DNA from: DALYDK01 sp031973215
Lineage (GTDB): Bacteria; Patescibacteriota; Saccharimonadia; Saccharimonadales; CAIOMD01
Length of the DNA: 64,000 nucleotides
Assembly: GCA_031973215.1 (NCBI GenBank)
Contig: DALYDK010000004.1
Location: 1 to 64,000, forward strand
Direction of reading: 5' to 3'
How positions within the stretch are numbered: position 1 is the stretch's first letter; every line of letters starts with the position of its first letter. The notes under the pieces are model-generated. The model searched no databases and was not told the origin of the DNA. It worked only from the letters and a program-made list of their open reading frames with translations. Both the position numbers and the translations under genes were made by a program. Of the stretch, positions 51,575-60,844 are shown piece by piece.

Positions 51575-52846
51575 ATGCATATATATTTTTCTGGTATTGG
51601 AGGAACGGGTCTTGGGCCTTTATCGTTGATAGCCAGTCAAGCAGGATTCATTGTTAGTGGTTCCGACAAACAAGAAAGCAAGTACACAGACTATTTAAAA
51701 TCAAAGAATATTTCTGTATATATTGGTCAGGAAGACGATACAAATATTAAGAACGCTCATTCAAAAATGCCGATAGATTGGTTTGTATACTCATCAGCTC
51801 TGCCACTCGAGAACCCCAACCACCCAGAAATTAAATTTTGCGAAAATAATAATATAAGGGTCTCTAAAAGAGATGAACTGCTGAATTATATTATTGAAGA
51901 TAAAAAACTTAAATTACTGGCAATAGCCGGCACGCACGGCAAAACAACAACTACCGCAATGGCAGTCTGGGCCTTCAAACAGCTTGGGCTACCAATTAGT
52001 TATTCAATTGGAGCAAAGACAAATTTCAGCGAAATGGGAGAATACAACCACCAGTCTGAATATTTTATTTATGAATGTGATGAGTTCGATAGAAATTTCT
52101 TATCCTTTAAGCCTTACTATTCTCTTGTAACAAATATCGACTGGGACCACCAGGAAATTTATCCCACCAAACAAAACTATGATGTTGCTTTTAATCAATT
52201 TATGGATCAATCAGATAAAGTTATTATTAGAAAAAAAGAGTTAGTCGGTGATATTGTCAGCAAAAATAACATGATAATTATCGACGACAACTATAAAGAT
52301 GCCTTACTTAGCCTAGCCGGAGCTCATAATCGTCAAAACGCTTCTTTGGTAGTTAAATTTTTGGAGCTTGAGTTTGGAGATAATGACAGATACACTGAAA
52401 TTCTTAGCAACTTTCCCGGTACATCGCGAAGATTTGAAAAAATCAAAGATAATTTATATACAGATTATGCGCATACACCAGAAGAAATTACGGCAACAAT
52501 TCAGCTAGCCAAAGAACTATCTGATAATGTAGTAGTGGTATACGAACCATTAACAAACCGAAGGCAGCATTACTGTAAAGAACACTATTACAATACATTT
52601 AATGCCGTTCAAAAGCTTTATTGGTTACCAAGTTACCTAGCCAGAGAAGACCCTTCCCAGCCAATACTTAGCCCCAATGAACTTATTAAATATATGTCTA
52701 ATACTAGCGTAGCGGAAGCCGCCGAGAAAAATGATATTTTACAAAAGCATATTAATGATCATCTAAAATCTGGACACTTAGTGCTACTATTAGCCGGCGG
52801 TGGAGGTGGCAGCCTAGACGAATGGGCTCGCAAAAACTTTAGCTAA
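51575..52846 (+). CDS. Mur ligase, MurC-like
   Basis: 423 aa. N-terminal Rossmann domain MHIYFSGIGGTGLGPLSLI, ATP site AIAGTHGKTTTTAMAVWAF near 114, then YECDEFDRNFLSFKP near 166, NIDWDHQEIYPT near 187 and the Mur C-terminal domain with YTDYAHTPEEI near 305. The order fits UDP-N-acetylmuramate-L-alanine ligase (MurC) or its relative Mpl. It is shorter than typical MurC (about 460). A TATAAG element lies 8 bases before the ATG. No other mur genes are adjacent except murJ 15 kb away. Confidence 0.85.
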   Translation: MHIYFSGIGGTGLGPLSLIASQAGFIVSGSDKQESKYTDYLKSKNISVYIGQEDDTNIKNAHSKMPIDWFVYSSALPLENPNHPEIKFCENNNIRVSKRDELLNYIIEDKKLKLLAIAGTHGKTTTTAMAVWAFKQLGLPISYSIGAKTNFSEMGEYNHQSEYFIYECDEFDRNFLSFKPYYSLVTNIDWDHQEIYPTKQNYDVAFNQFMDQSDKVIIRKKELVGDIVSKNNMIIIDDNYKDALLSLAGAHNRQNASLVVKFLELEFGDNDRYTEILSNFPGTSRRFEKIKDNLYTDYAHTPEEITATIQLAKELSDNVVVVYEPLTNRRQHYCKEHYYNTFNAVQKLYWLPSYLAREDPSQPILSPNELIKYMSNTSVAEAAEKNDILQKHINDHLKSGHLVLLLAGGGGGSLDEWARKNFS

Positions 52847-52851
52847 TATAG

Positions 52852-53163
52852 CTAAAGACCAACCGATTGATAATCTATTACAGGCTTAGACAGCTCGTCT
52901 TCACTGCCAATTGGTTGAAGCTGGCTTTTGATTTTATTGTTAAAATCTTCGATATCCTGGCTCTTTACTGGACTGGTGGTATCGTACTTACTAAGATCTG
53001 TGGAATTTGCAGCCTTTACACCTTTTTGAATTTGCTTAACTGTTGCAAAAGAATCTGAATTAAAAAATATAATAGTCGATACAGCAACTAATGATGCGGC
53101 AATAGCAATAACAATCAAGAGCGCTAAAATCGGATTAAATCCTTGTTGTTTTTCATCAGACAT
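52852..53163 (-). CDS. Small single-pass, prepilin-like protein
   Basis: 103 aa. Residues 1-8 (MSDEKQQG) followed by FNPILALLIVIAIAASLVAV resemble a prepilin leader and helix, but the leader is acidic and Glu at +5 is missing, so this is tentative. The remaining 70 residues are polar with no Cys. Third gene of a three-gene unit with the 189-aa and 683-aa proteins; it overlaps the former by one base. Confidence 0.6.
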   Translation of the reverse strand: MSDEKQQGFNPILALLIVIAIAASLVAVSTIIFFNSDSFATVKQIQKGVKAANSTDLSKYDTTSPVKSQDIEDFNNKIKSQLQPIGSEDELSKPVIDYQSVGL

Positions 53164-53732
53164 TATAGAGAAAGCCTTTTCTTCAATGGATTAAAAGTAG
53201 TTTCGGGTGCAGTTAGTATTAGTATCCTAAGTTGCCTAGATTGTATCAATAAATCATTTTGAAGCTCTTTATATTCCGCCAAACCAGCCTTAAACTGCTC
53301 TGGCCTTTGCTGACAATCAATTATTCTAGTATCGTCAACAACCTCACCCATTTGATCTGCTGTAATAATTATTTGATCTTGTTTTTCTTGAATTTTACCA
53401 ATTAATAAATCAAGTTCCGATGCATCAACACCCTGGCGAATCATCCTTAGCTCAAGTGCTTTAATTTCATTTTGTAAATTTGAATATATATCGACTCTTT
53501 GTCTAACCTGGAAAGCTGTTGATAGCTGGTTAGCAGTCATTTGTGCTTGTAATTTTACACAATTAGCAACTACATTGGCTCTATCTTGATCAGTTAATAT
53601 GATGGAATGCTCTGTAACTAACCCGTTAAGCCTTTGCTCTAAATTTTTTTCTTCTTCTGCTAGAACTACGCTTTGAAATGTAATGAATATACTCAAAATA
53701 GATGCAAATATAAGTACTGGAATTTTTATCAC
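53163..53732 (-). CDS. Secreted helical protein of unknown function
   Basis: 189 aa starting with GTG at 53732. A signal peptide (about 1-25, ending VVLAEEE) is followed by an all-helical, Gln-rich domain with coiled-coil character (NLQNEIKALELRMIRQGVD) and two Cys (NCVKLQ near 57, IDCQQRP near 138). A TAAAAT element ends 7 bases before the GTG. Placed between the 683-aa and the 103-aa proteins of the same strand. Confidence 0.65.
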   Translation of the reverse strand: MIKIPVLIFASILSIFITFQSVVLAEEEKNLEQRLNGLVTEHSIILTDQDRANVVANCVKLQAQMTANQLSTAFQVRQRVDIYSNLQNEIKALELRMIRQGVDASELDLLIGKIQEKQDQIIITADQMGEVVDDTRIIDCQQRPEQFKAGLAEYKELQNDLLIQSRQLRILILTAPETTFNPLKKRLSL

Positions 53733-53755
53733 ATCTAATATTTTAACATGTATTC

Positions 53756-55807
53756 CTATTCTATAGCTTGTGGTTCTTCGGAGTTAATATTTACTATCAC
53801 CGCATTAGTGTCGGTTAAATTAACTGGCTTTACTAGTAAGTAATTTTCATTTATCCAGAACGTGTCAGACAAATTACTCAAAGAAATTTCATCGTAATTT
53901 ATTCGTTCTGAGCCACTTTTATTAACTACTAAATATATCCCCTTTGTTTTCTTTTCTAATATTGATAGTTTTGATCCAGAAGGAGAATATTTCTTAATAG
54001 TGTTAATCGATATATCCGTGTTCAGACTACCTACTTCTTCGATATTATAATTATTAAAATTAATTCTTTGCCATTTCTTATCGGAGGTATTAACCGCAAA
54101 AATCGAATCAGATATTTCTTCAATTGCCCATATTTCTTTATTTAAGATAGTTTTAACACCCGAACCATCAGTTTGAACGCTAAATAGTTTAGAGTTTTTG
54201 CCGGTCGTAGAATAGTAAACAGTACTCTTCCTTATAAAATAGTCTGAGAAATTATCGGATTTAGCTAATTCCGTAGTAGTATCGTTTGAAGTATCAAAGG
54301 ATATTATTCTCTGTCTTCCTTCTTGAGCCGCACTAGGACCAGCAACTGTTTTAATAAAAATAATTTTAGGTCCATCCCACCCTATAAGCGAGATTTTTTC
54401 GGACTGAGTGCCAGGAACTTTTTCGGCAATTTTTTTATCAGGAAGTACTATGAATAAGTCACTAAGTAAATAGCCCTCGGAGTTTGTTTGACCCAAACGA
54501 GTAGAAACAAATGCTGCCATCTGCTCTTTGCCAGTTGGTTTAGGCAGGATTGACATTGATTCAAGGTTTTCAGAACCAGTACCGCCAAAAATTGTAACTC
54601 GATTCTTACCATCAAGATCTATTTTTTCTAGGTTATATTTTCCGTCTTTTTCAGTAATAAAATAATTAGGAACCGACGGAACTAGACTTATCTGTGATTT
54701 TTTGTCACTTAAAGTTAAAGTTTGGTTTCTATAATCATCTGATTCTATTTTGATATCCTTTGGAGCATTTTCATCTATAACAATTTCAGCAACACCATTT
54801 TTATTAGCAGTAACCCTAGAATCAGCAGACATAACAGAGACTCCCTCTATTCCCTTTTTTGTCATCCAGTCAGTTATTGTAATACTGTATAAATTGCCAG
54901 AAGGATTCAAGCCAAATGGCGCGCTAATAGGATTACTACCCCATCCAATTGTTACGTTTTGATTGATCTCATCAAAAGATCTTTTTTTAATATTAATAGT
55001 AGTAGGCCCTAATTTTAATTTTTCGGCTTTAACGCTTCCGCTATCATCACTAATATACTTGTAACCTTGGATATTTATTTCTGCTCCGCTAATAGGAAAG
55101 TTTGTCTTTGAGTCCACCACCTTAAAACTAATTGAAGATCTAGCTCCTAAATTATTAAGAATTAGGTATCTCGTTTTTGGTACAACAAATAATAATATAA
55201 GCGCAGTAACTAAAGTAAGTAGCAAAATAATGAGTAGTTTTTTCTTAGATATTTTATGATGCTTTTTATGACTGACAGTATTTTTATTTTTTTGACTTTT
55301 TGAAGGTGAAGCTTCTCTTGATTCAATGTCTTCAACGGCCAAAGAAACTTTAGATGAATAAATTGAATCTGTATTGTCTAAATCGGTATCGTGTTCTGTT
55401 TTCTCAACTTTTTTTGACAGCTCTTCGGCTTCTTCAATAGTAATTGATTTGTCGGCAACAATATCTGGTTCTGCTATATCGTCTTTAGCTTTGTTTGGTT
55501 CGTCCTTGGGTGCTTCATCTACGGGAACTACTTTTTGCTTTTTTGTTTTAACACTCGGCAAGTCTAATGGTGGCTTGGGGACGTCGGATGAAAGTGGCGT
55601 AATCTCTTCGGCCTTATGTACTTTTTTGCTAGTAACTTCTGGTTCTGAGATATGTTTGATATTTTCTGTCAGCGGATCATTCTTAATATTCTCTGACGAT
55701 GGCGTAGTTCTAAGCGGTGGTGGACCCATCAACTCTGTAACCTGAGCTTGAATTTCATCAAAATACTCAGATTCATCTAGTGTTGGTTTATTATTTTTTT
55801 TTGGCAT
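53756..55807 (-). CDS. Large membrane protein with Ig-like and propeller-like domains
   Basis: 683 aa. A long acidic, Pro/Lys-rich cytoplasmic segment (1-185) ends in SHKKHHKISKKK, then a transmembrane helix (about 189-210). Outside follow carboxypeptidase-regulatory/PEGA-like beta domains at about 222-380 (VVDSKTNFPISGAEINIQGY, then DWMTKKGIEGVSVMSADS). A TolB-like beta-propeller follows at about 385-683 (GRQRIISFDTSNDTTTELAK). It looks like a sensor or binding protein spanning membrane and surface. First gene of a three-gene unit. Confidence 0.7.
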   Translation of the reverse strand: MPKKNNKPTLDESEYFDEIQAQVTELMGPPPLRTTPSSENIKNDPLTENIKHISEPEVTSKKVHKAEEITPLSSDVPKPPLDLPSVKTKKQKVVPVDEAPKDEPNKAKDDIAEPDIVADKSITIEEAEELSKKVEKTEHDTDLDNTDSIYSSKVSLAVEDIESREASPSKSQKNKNTVSHKKHHKISKKKLLIILLLTLVTALILLFVVPKTRYLILNNLGARSSISFKVVDSKTNFPISGAEINIQGYKYISDDSGSVKAEKLKLGPTTINIKKRSFDEINQNVTIGWGSNPISAPFGLNPSGNLYSITITDWMTKKGIEGVSVMSADSRVTANKNGVAEIVIDENAPKDIKIESDDYRNQTLTLSDKKSQISLVPSVPNYFITEKDGKYNLEKIDLDGKNRVTIFGGTGSENLESMSILPKPTGKEQMAAFVSTRLGQTNSEGYLLSDLFIVLPDKKIAEKVPGTQSEKISLIGWDGPKIIFIKTVAGPSAAQEGRQRIISFDTSNDTTTELAKSDNFSDYFIRKSTVYYSTTGKNSKLFSVQTDGSGVKTILNKEIWAIEEISDSIFAVNTSDKKWQRINFNNYNIEEVGSLNTDISINTIKKYSPSGSKLSILEKKTKGIYLVVNKSGSERINYDEISLSNLSDTFWINENYLLVKPVNLTDTNAVIVNINSEEPQAIE

Positions 55808-55870
55808 AAGCTTATTAACTATTCTAACACGAACAGCTAATTATTTTGGCTAGCTAAGAACTAATTTAGA

Positions 55871-57178
55871 CTACGGCGCAAGTCTGTTAATGTCCCTTGG
55901 AAACGCCGAAGCCTCTTTTACGTTATTAAGACCAATTATTTTTTGCACCAGCCGTTCAAGCCCCATCCCAAAGCCTCCATGAGGAGGTAAACCATATTTA
56001 AATGCCATTAAATAATATTTGAATCCCGGATTATTTACATCGGCACCAATTTTATTAAGCTGCTCAACCAATACTGAGTAATTATTCTCACGCATACTAC
56101 CCGTTGCGATTTCAACACCCCTAAATAACAAGTCGCACCTAATGGCAATATTTTTATCTTCTTCGCTTATTTTATGATAAAACTTTGCCTCTGAAGCAGG
56201 CCAATCGGTTATAAAAATTGCCTCACAATCAAAATTCTTTTTAGACCATTCACAAATCCATTTCTCTTCTTCGGGTCTTAAGTCTTTTTCGCCGGTAGTG
56301 TCAACTCCATTTGCTTTAGAGAACTTTTCATGAACTTCTTGTAATGTTAGTTTAGGAAATATTTCTTTTAATTTAGGCGGCGTTGCATTCCATCTTTTTA
56401 ATTCAACTTCATAATTTTTCCATGCAGCTGTTACGGCATCATTGACAATTTTGCTCATAATTTCCATTAGCTCGTCAAAATTTATAAAACCAGCTTCAGC
56501 GTCTATGTGAATAAATTCAGTCATATGTCGCGTAGTTGCGCTTAGCTCGGCCCTGTAAGTCGGATTAATCTCAAAAGCTCTTTCAAAAACACCAACCATT
56601 ATTTGCTTATAAAATTGAGCGCTTTGCGCTAGTGTTGCTTCTTTGCCAAAATAATCTAGCTTAAAGACTTCTGCTCCGCCCTCAGTTGCACCGGGTAATA
56701 ATTTTGGGCTATTGAACTCAATAAAATCTTGCGAAATAAGAGATTTTCTTACCTCATCTTTTACTGTACTTTGAATTTTTAAAATGGCAGTTTCTTGAAG
56801 ATTTCGAAGGCCAATAGGTCGATACTCAAAAAGTGTATCTAAATTATCTGGTTTATGATCAAGGGGTTTATCTATCTCAACAGGTGGAGCCTCCTCTACT
56901 GGTACTATGACTTCAATTGAAACATCATGAAGCTCGGCTCCTCCTGGCGCCCTTTCATCAGCAACAACATTTCCAGTTGCACAGACAACAGTTCCAATCT
57001 GTAAACCTCTAAGCTTCTCAACTTCTTGCTTGTCTTCGACTAATACCTGAATAAGTCCTTTTCGGTCACGAATATTTATAAAATTTAATCCACCTAGCAG
57101 TCTTTTTTTGTGAATCCAACCGCATACAGTAACTTTTTTGCCAGCAACAGCGGCAACTTCATTAGATAGTGTTCTCAT
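55871..57178 (-). CDS. aspS: Aspartyl-tRNA synthetase, archaeal type
   Basis: 435 aa. OB-fold anticodon domain (about 14-100, KVTVCGWIHKKRLLGGLNFI), then the class II core with motif 2 in YRAELSATTRHMTEFIHIDA near 205 and motif 3 GGFGMGLERLVQKI near 401. The GAD insertion domain of ordinary bacterial AspRS (about 590 aa) is absent. This short archaeal type is usually non-discriminating and needs GatCAB to finish Asn-tRNA. TATAAT (complement of 57188-57193) ends 9 bases before the ATG. Confidence 0.93.
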   Translation of the reverse strand: MRTLSNEVAAVAGKKVTVCGWIHKKRLLGGLNFINIRDRKGLIQVLVEDKQEVEKLRGLQIGTVVCATGNVVADERAPGGAELHDVSIEVIVPVEEAPPVEIDKPLDHKPDNLDTLFEYRPIGLRNLQETAILKIQSTVKDEVRKSLISQDFIEFNSPKLLPGATEGGAEVFKLDYFGKEATLAQSAQFYKQIMVGVFERAFEINPTYRAELSATTRHMTEFIHIDAEAGFINFDELMEIMSKIVNDAVTAAWKNYEVELKRWNATPPKLKEIFPKLTLQEVHEKFSKANGVDTTGEKDLRPEEEKWICEWSKKNFDCEAIFITDWPASEAKFYHKISEEDKNIAIRCDLLFRGVEIATGSMRENNYSVLVEQLNKIGADVNNPGFKYYLMAFKYGLPPHGGFGMGLERLVQKIIGLNNVKEASAFPRDINRLAP

Positions 57179-57198
57179 ATTTGTATAATTATAACAAA

Positions 57199-58239
57199 TT
57201 ATACATGGCTACCAGAATGTGATTTGTGTTTTTGAAGCGCATTCTTTTTTGCAACTGCCCTTAGATCATCATAATGATCATCTTCATCCCTAATTGGATG
57301 TCCAATAATTTGCTTAATCACATCCTCAATTGACAACACTCCAACCACATCTTCAAACTCATTTACAACTACAAATAAATGATGCTTTGTTCGTATAAAT
57401 CCGTTTAGTGCATAATCTAAAGTTTGTTGTTCATTTATAAATTTAACATCGTCGCGCATTACTCTAGCAACCGGCTTGGGCTTCTTAACCCTAACCGCGT
57501 CCCTAAGGTACAAAGTACCAACAATATTTTGATCGCTACCTTCAAAAACAGGAAACCGAGAATGACCACTATCATGCAGCTCGCCAATAACTACTGGGGT
57601 TAATAGCTCTTCTGAATCTACAAATTTTACGGTATTAAGTGGTGTCATATGATCGGTGACTAATTCTTCACCAAAAAGCAGTGCCCTTTCGGCAATTTTT
57701 AGCTCGTGTTTAGTTACTTCGTCTTTAAATTCGTCCGCATTATGTCTAAGAATTTCCAAAAGCTCATCCTTGCTCTGAATTAACATAAACGGCTCCGGTT
57801 GAATCCACCGCCCAACCCACTTTTCAAGCCTCCTGAGTATTGGAAAAGATTTTCTAAGTATTATTTCTAGATACGGGCTAACAATGGCAGCCATATGAAG
57901 GCTTGGCTTTGGCCGTTTTGACCAAGGCAAAATAGCATGAAGAACTACAATTAATGGAACATTTATAAGTAAAGCCACCCATGCGCCCCACTCTCCAAAA
58001 ATATCTTTTATTAATAAAATTATAGATGTTGTTAAGAATCCTAAAATGAACCATAAAAACATCCATAGTTGCATTCCATAAGATCTTACTGGATATACTT
58101 TTTTGGCATCTTCATTGCCTTTTCTAGCTTGTCTTTTGAGCTCAGGCACACTCATAAATTCAAAGCTTCTTATCAGGAGTATTCCATAAACTGTCAAGCA
58201 AACTAGTATTATAAATAAAATTATTTCTATTGTTATCAT
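57199..58239 (-). CDS. CNNM/HlyC-CorC-type protein with CBS pair
   Basis: 346 aa. Three transmembrane helices (about 3-23, 58-80, 86-107) form a reduced DUF21-like region. Two CBS domains follow (about 193-250 with MTPLNTVKFVDSEELL, and 258-315 with VVNEFEDVVGVLSIEDVIKQ). The usual C-terminal CorC/HlyC domain is missing; the protein ends in a His-rich tail. Relatives export or sense Mg2+ and Co2+. It is followed by aspS. Confidence 0.82.
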   Translation of the reverse strand: MITIEIILFIILVCLTVYGILLIRSFEFMSVPELKRQARKGNEDAKKVYPVRSYGMQLWMFLWFILGFLTTSIILLIKDIFGEWGAWVALLINVPLIVVLHAILPWSKRPKPSLHMAAIVSPYLEIILRKSFPILRRLEKWVGRWIQPEPFMLIQSKDELLEILRHNADEFKDEVTKHELKIAERALLFGEELVTDHMTPLNTVKFVDSEELLTPVVIGELHDSGHSRFPVFEGSDQNIVGTLYLRDAVRVKKPKPVARVMRDDVKFINEQQTLDYALNGFIRTKHHLFVVVNEFEDVVGVLSIEDVIKQIIGHPIRDEDDHYDDLRAVAKKNALQKHKSHSGSHV

Positions 58240-58321
58240 GGTTATCTTTAAAATATTTTAACTAAAAAAATTAATTTAACCTAATGATGATGATAAAATA
58301 AATAGAAGCAGGGAGAAACAA

Positions 58322-58960
58322 ATGGATAAAAAATTTTTGATTATTTTAGCAGTGGTTTTAGTAGCTTTATTTGGATTATTCTTTTTGACGGGTAACAAAA
58401 AAGATTCGGGAAACAACTCTGGCACTGAAAGTTCAACTGTAAGTAATCATTCAAAAGGCGGCAATAGTAAAAATGTTGAGTTATTAGTTTATGGCGATTT
58501 TCAATGTCCGGTTTGTAGTGAATTCGCTGTTATAGAAAATGCTATTTATGAAAAATATAAAGATCAAATTAAATTTACCTATCGACACTATCCTCTTGAC
58601 ACAATTCACCCTAACGCTCGCGCTGCCCACAGAGCGGCTGAAGCTGCAGGAATCCAGGGTAAGTTCTTTGAGATGCATGACCTACTTTATCAGAATCAAA
58701 ATATTTGGTCAGATTCGGCAAATCCGAAAACAACGTTTGAATCTTATGCGGAACAATTAGGCCTAGACATAAACAAGTTTAAAGCAGATTACGAAACTCA
58801 AGCCGTAAACGCAACAATAAATGCAGATAAAAATGAAGGCACTGGCAAGGGCGTACAAGGTACCCCAACCTACTTCATCAATGGTAATAAACTAGATAAT
58901 AAAAACCTATCTTCAGTAGATGATTTTAGTAAAGTTATTGAACAGTATATTAATCAGTAA
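58322..58960 (+). CDS. DsbA/thioredoxin-like thiol oxidoreductase
   Basis: 212 aa. An N-terminal membrane anchor or signal (about 4-23) and a Ser/Asn-rich linker (to about 52) precede a DsbA-family domain. The active site is DFQCPVCSEF near 58 (CPVC). The cis-Pro loop is QGTPTYFINGN near 179. It would introduce or exchange disulfides outside the membrane, for example in the Cys pairs of pilin and secreted proteins in this window. Shine-Dalgarno AGGGAG precedes the ATG. Confidence 0.9.
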   Translation: MDKKFLIILAVVLVALFGLFFLTGNKKDSGNNSGTESSTVSNHSKGGNSKNVELLVYGDFQCPVCSEFAVIENAIYEKYKDQIKFTYRHYPLDTIHPNARAAHRAAEAAGIQGKFFEMHDLLYQNQNIWSDSANPKTTFESYAEQLGLDINKFKADYETQAVNATINADKNEGTGKGVQGTPTYFINGNKLDNKNLSSVDDFSKVIEQYINQ

Positions 58961-59046
58961 ATAATAAACTGTTGCCAATCAGGCCTTTTTACCTCAACCT
59001 GAAGGTTTTTAGTTCCCGAAGAAACAGCCCTTATAGGTATATTCAT
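58954..59046 (-). CDS. 30-codon gene with its own promoter
   Basis: ATG at 59046, stop TGA at 58954, overlapping the end of the convergent DsbA-like gene by 7 bases. A Shine-Dalgarno GAGG lies 5 bases before the ATG. A strong promoter lies at 59093-59121. The peptide begins MNIPIRAVSSGTKNLQV and ends RPDWQQFIIY; it is soluble and not recognised. The plus strand of 58961-59167 shows no other gene. Confidence 0.55.
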   Translation of the reverse strand: MNIPIRAVSSGTKNLQVEVKRPDWQQFIIY

Positions 59047-59092
59047 TTTTTCCTCTTTTTTGTCTCTTTTGTTTTTTAAATTGACAATTATA

Positions 59093-59121
59093 ATTCTAAA
59101 GCTTAGTCAAATTTGTGTCAA
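59093..59121 (-). promoter_or_regulatory. Promoter of the 30-codon gene
   Basis: Minus-strand TTGACA (complement of 59116-59121), 17-base spacer, TAGAAT (complement of 59093-59098). Confidence 0.7.
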
Positions 59122-59167
59122 TATTTGTAAAAAATTGTTATTATTAAATAGATAGGAAAAATAAAAA

Positions 59168-60844
59168 ATGCACGGTAATGTTTTCACCGAAATAAGCCTA
59201 ATTATAGCTATTGGAGCAGCTATCTCGTTGGTGATGCGCCTAATTAAGCAGCCATTAATAATTGGATATATTATTACCGGCCTGCTTGTGGGACCATCAT
59301 TTCTAAATCTAATAAAAAATAGTGAAACTATAGATGTTTTTGCGAGCATAGGCGTAGCGTTACTGCTATTCATAGTCGGACTGGGGCTTAATCCAAAAGT
59401 TATTAAAGAAATTGGTAAAGTTGCTGGCATCACTGCATTTGCTCAAATTGCTATAACAAGTATATTCGGATATATATTTGGTCAGTTTGTTGGATTTACC
59501 AAGACAGAAAGTCTGCTTCTTGGCCTTGCCCTTAGTTTTAGTAGCACAATTATTGTTCTAAAACTGTTAAGTGATAAAAAAGAACTAACTAGACTTAACG
59601 GGAAAATTGCGATCGGTATACTGCTTATTGAAGATATTATTGCAACTTTATCATTGATATTCATTTCTGCCAGAGCAGATGGAACATTTTCTGTAAACGC
59701 ATTGTTATTCTTAGCGGTTAAAGGAATTTTGCTACTAGCCATATTAATTTTAATAAGTAATTTATTGCTCCAAAAAATGAATAATTTCATAGCCAGCAAT
59801 CAAGAGCTATTATTCTTGTTTGCAATAGGCTGGGGTTTTGGCGTGGCTTCTATATTTTTACAAATTGGCTTTTCAATAGAAATTGGAGCACTATTTGCAG
59901 GAATATCACTATCTGCCCTTCCATACGCCCAAGAAGTATCATCTAGACTACGACCGCTTAGAGATTTCTTTATTATTCTGTTCTTTATTTCGCTTGGCAG
60001 TGGCCTATCCCTAGCGAGCGCAGGTGAAAATGTTTTACTAGCAATTATTCTTTCTGTTTTAGTTCTAATTGGTAAGCCTTTAGTTTTTATGATTGTCATG
60101 GGCTTAAATGGCTATACGAAATCTACTAGTTTTAAGGTGTCGAACTACTTATCTCAAATTAGTGAATTCTCGTTGATAATTCTGGTTCTAGGCTTTCAAA
60201 ATGGTCTTATTAGAGAATCGATAATTTCTTTAGTTACAATGGTTGCTCTAATTACTATCGCAGTCTCTACTTACACAATTACTTACAATAATCAAATATA
60301 TGCATTCTTAGAAAAAAGATTATCTCTTTTTGAAAGACGAATAACAAAGAAAGATGAAAAAAGAGCAATTAATTACGATATGATTCTTTTTGGTTATAAA
60401 AAGGGTGGTCAAGAGTTTATACGAACAATGAAATCAATAAACAAAAAATTCATCGTGGTAGATTACGACCCCGACGTCATTGATACATTAGAACAGCAAA
60501 ACATTCCATATGCATACGGTGACGTTTCAGACCCAGAGCTACTAGAAGAACTTAACTTAGGACACGCTAAATCGATTGTTTCGACAATTACAGATTTTAA
60601 TACCAATGACTTTTTAGCAAAATGGGTAGATAAAGTTAATCCTTCGGCCGTTTTTATTTGCACTGCTGATTCTGCTCAAGAAGCTTCCGATTTATATCAA
60701 AGTGGGGCAGATTATGTAATGTTACCCCATTTTGTTGGTAGTGAAAAAATGAGCTCATTTATCAGAAAAAATGGTTTTAGCAAATCTGAATTTTACAAAT
60801 TCAGAGAAAAGCATCTGCAATATCTAGAAACACATTATTCTTAA
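59168..60844 (+). CDS. Kef/CPA2-type cation:proton antiporter
   Basis: 558 aa. About 12 transmembrane helices (to about 385) of the Na+/H+ exchanger fold with LGLALSFSSTIIVLKLLSDK near 115 and IGILLIEDIIATLSL near 149 (the ion-site Asp). A TrkA-N/RCK domain follows (about 405-520) with YDMILFGYKKGGQEFIRTMK and VDYDPDVIDTLEQQNIPYAY. It probably exchanges K+ or Na+ for protons under nucleotide control. Confidence 0.92.
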   Translation: MHGNVFTEISLIIAIGAAISLVMRLIKQPLIIGYIITGLLVGPSFLNLIKNSETIDVFASIGVALLLFIVGLGLNPKVIKEIGKVAGITAFAQIAITSIFGYIFGQFVGFTKTESLLLGLALSFSSTIIVLKLLSDKKELTRLNGKIAIGILLIEDIIATLSLIFISARADGTFSVNALLFLAVKGILLLAILILISNLLLQKMNNFIASNQELLFLFAIGWGFGVASIFLQIGFSIEIGALFAGISLSALPYAQEVSSRLRPLRDFFIILFFISLGSGLSLASAGENVLLAIILSVLVLIGKPLVFMIVMGLNGYTKSTSFKVSNYLSQISEFSLIILVLGFQNGLIRESIISLVTMVALITIAVSTYTITYNNQIYAFLEKRLSLFERRITKKDEKRAINYDMILFGYKKGGQEFIRTMKSINKKFIVVDYDPDVIDTLEQQNIPYAYGDVSDPELLEELNLGHAKSIVSTITDFNTNDFLAKWVDKVNPSAVFICTADSAQEASDLYQSGADYVMLPHFVGSEKMSSFIRKNGFSKSEFYKFREKHLQYLETHYS

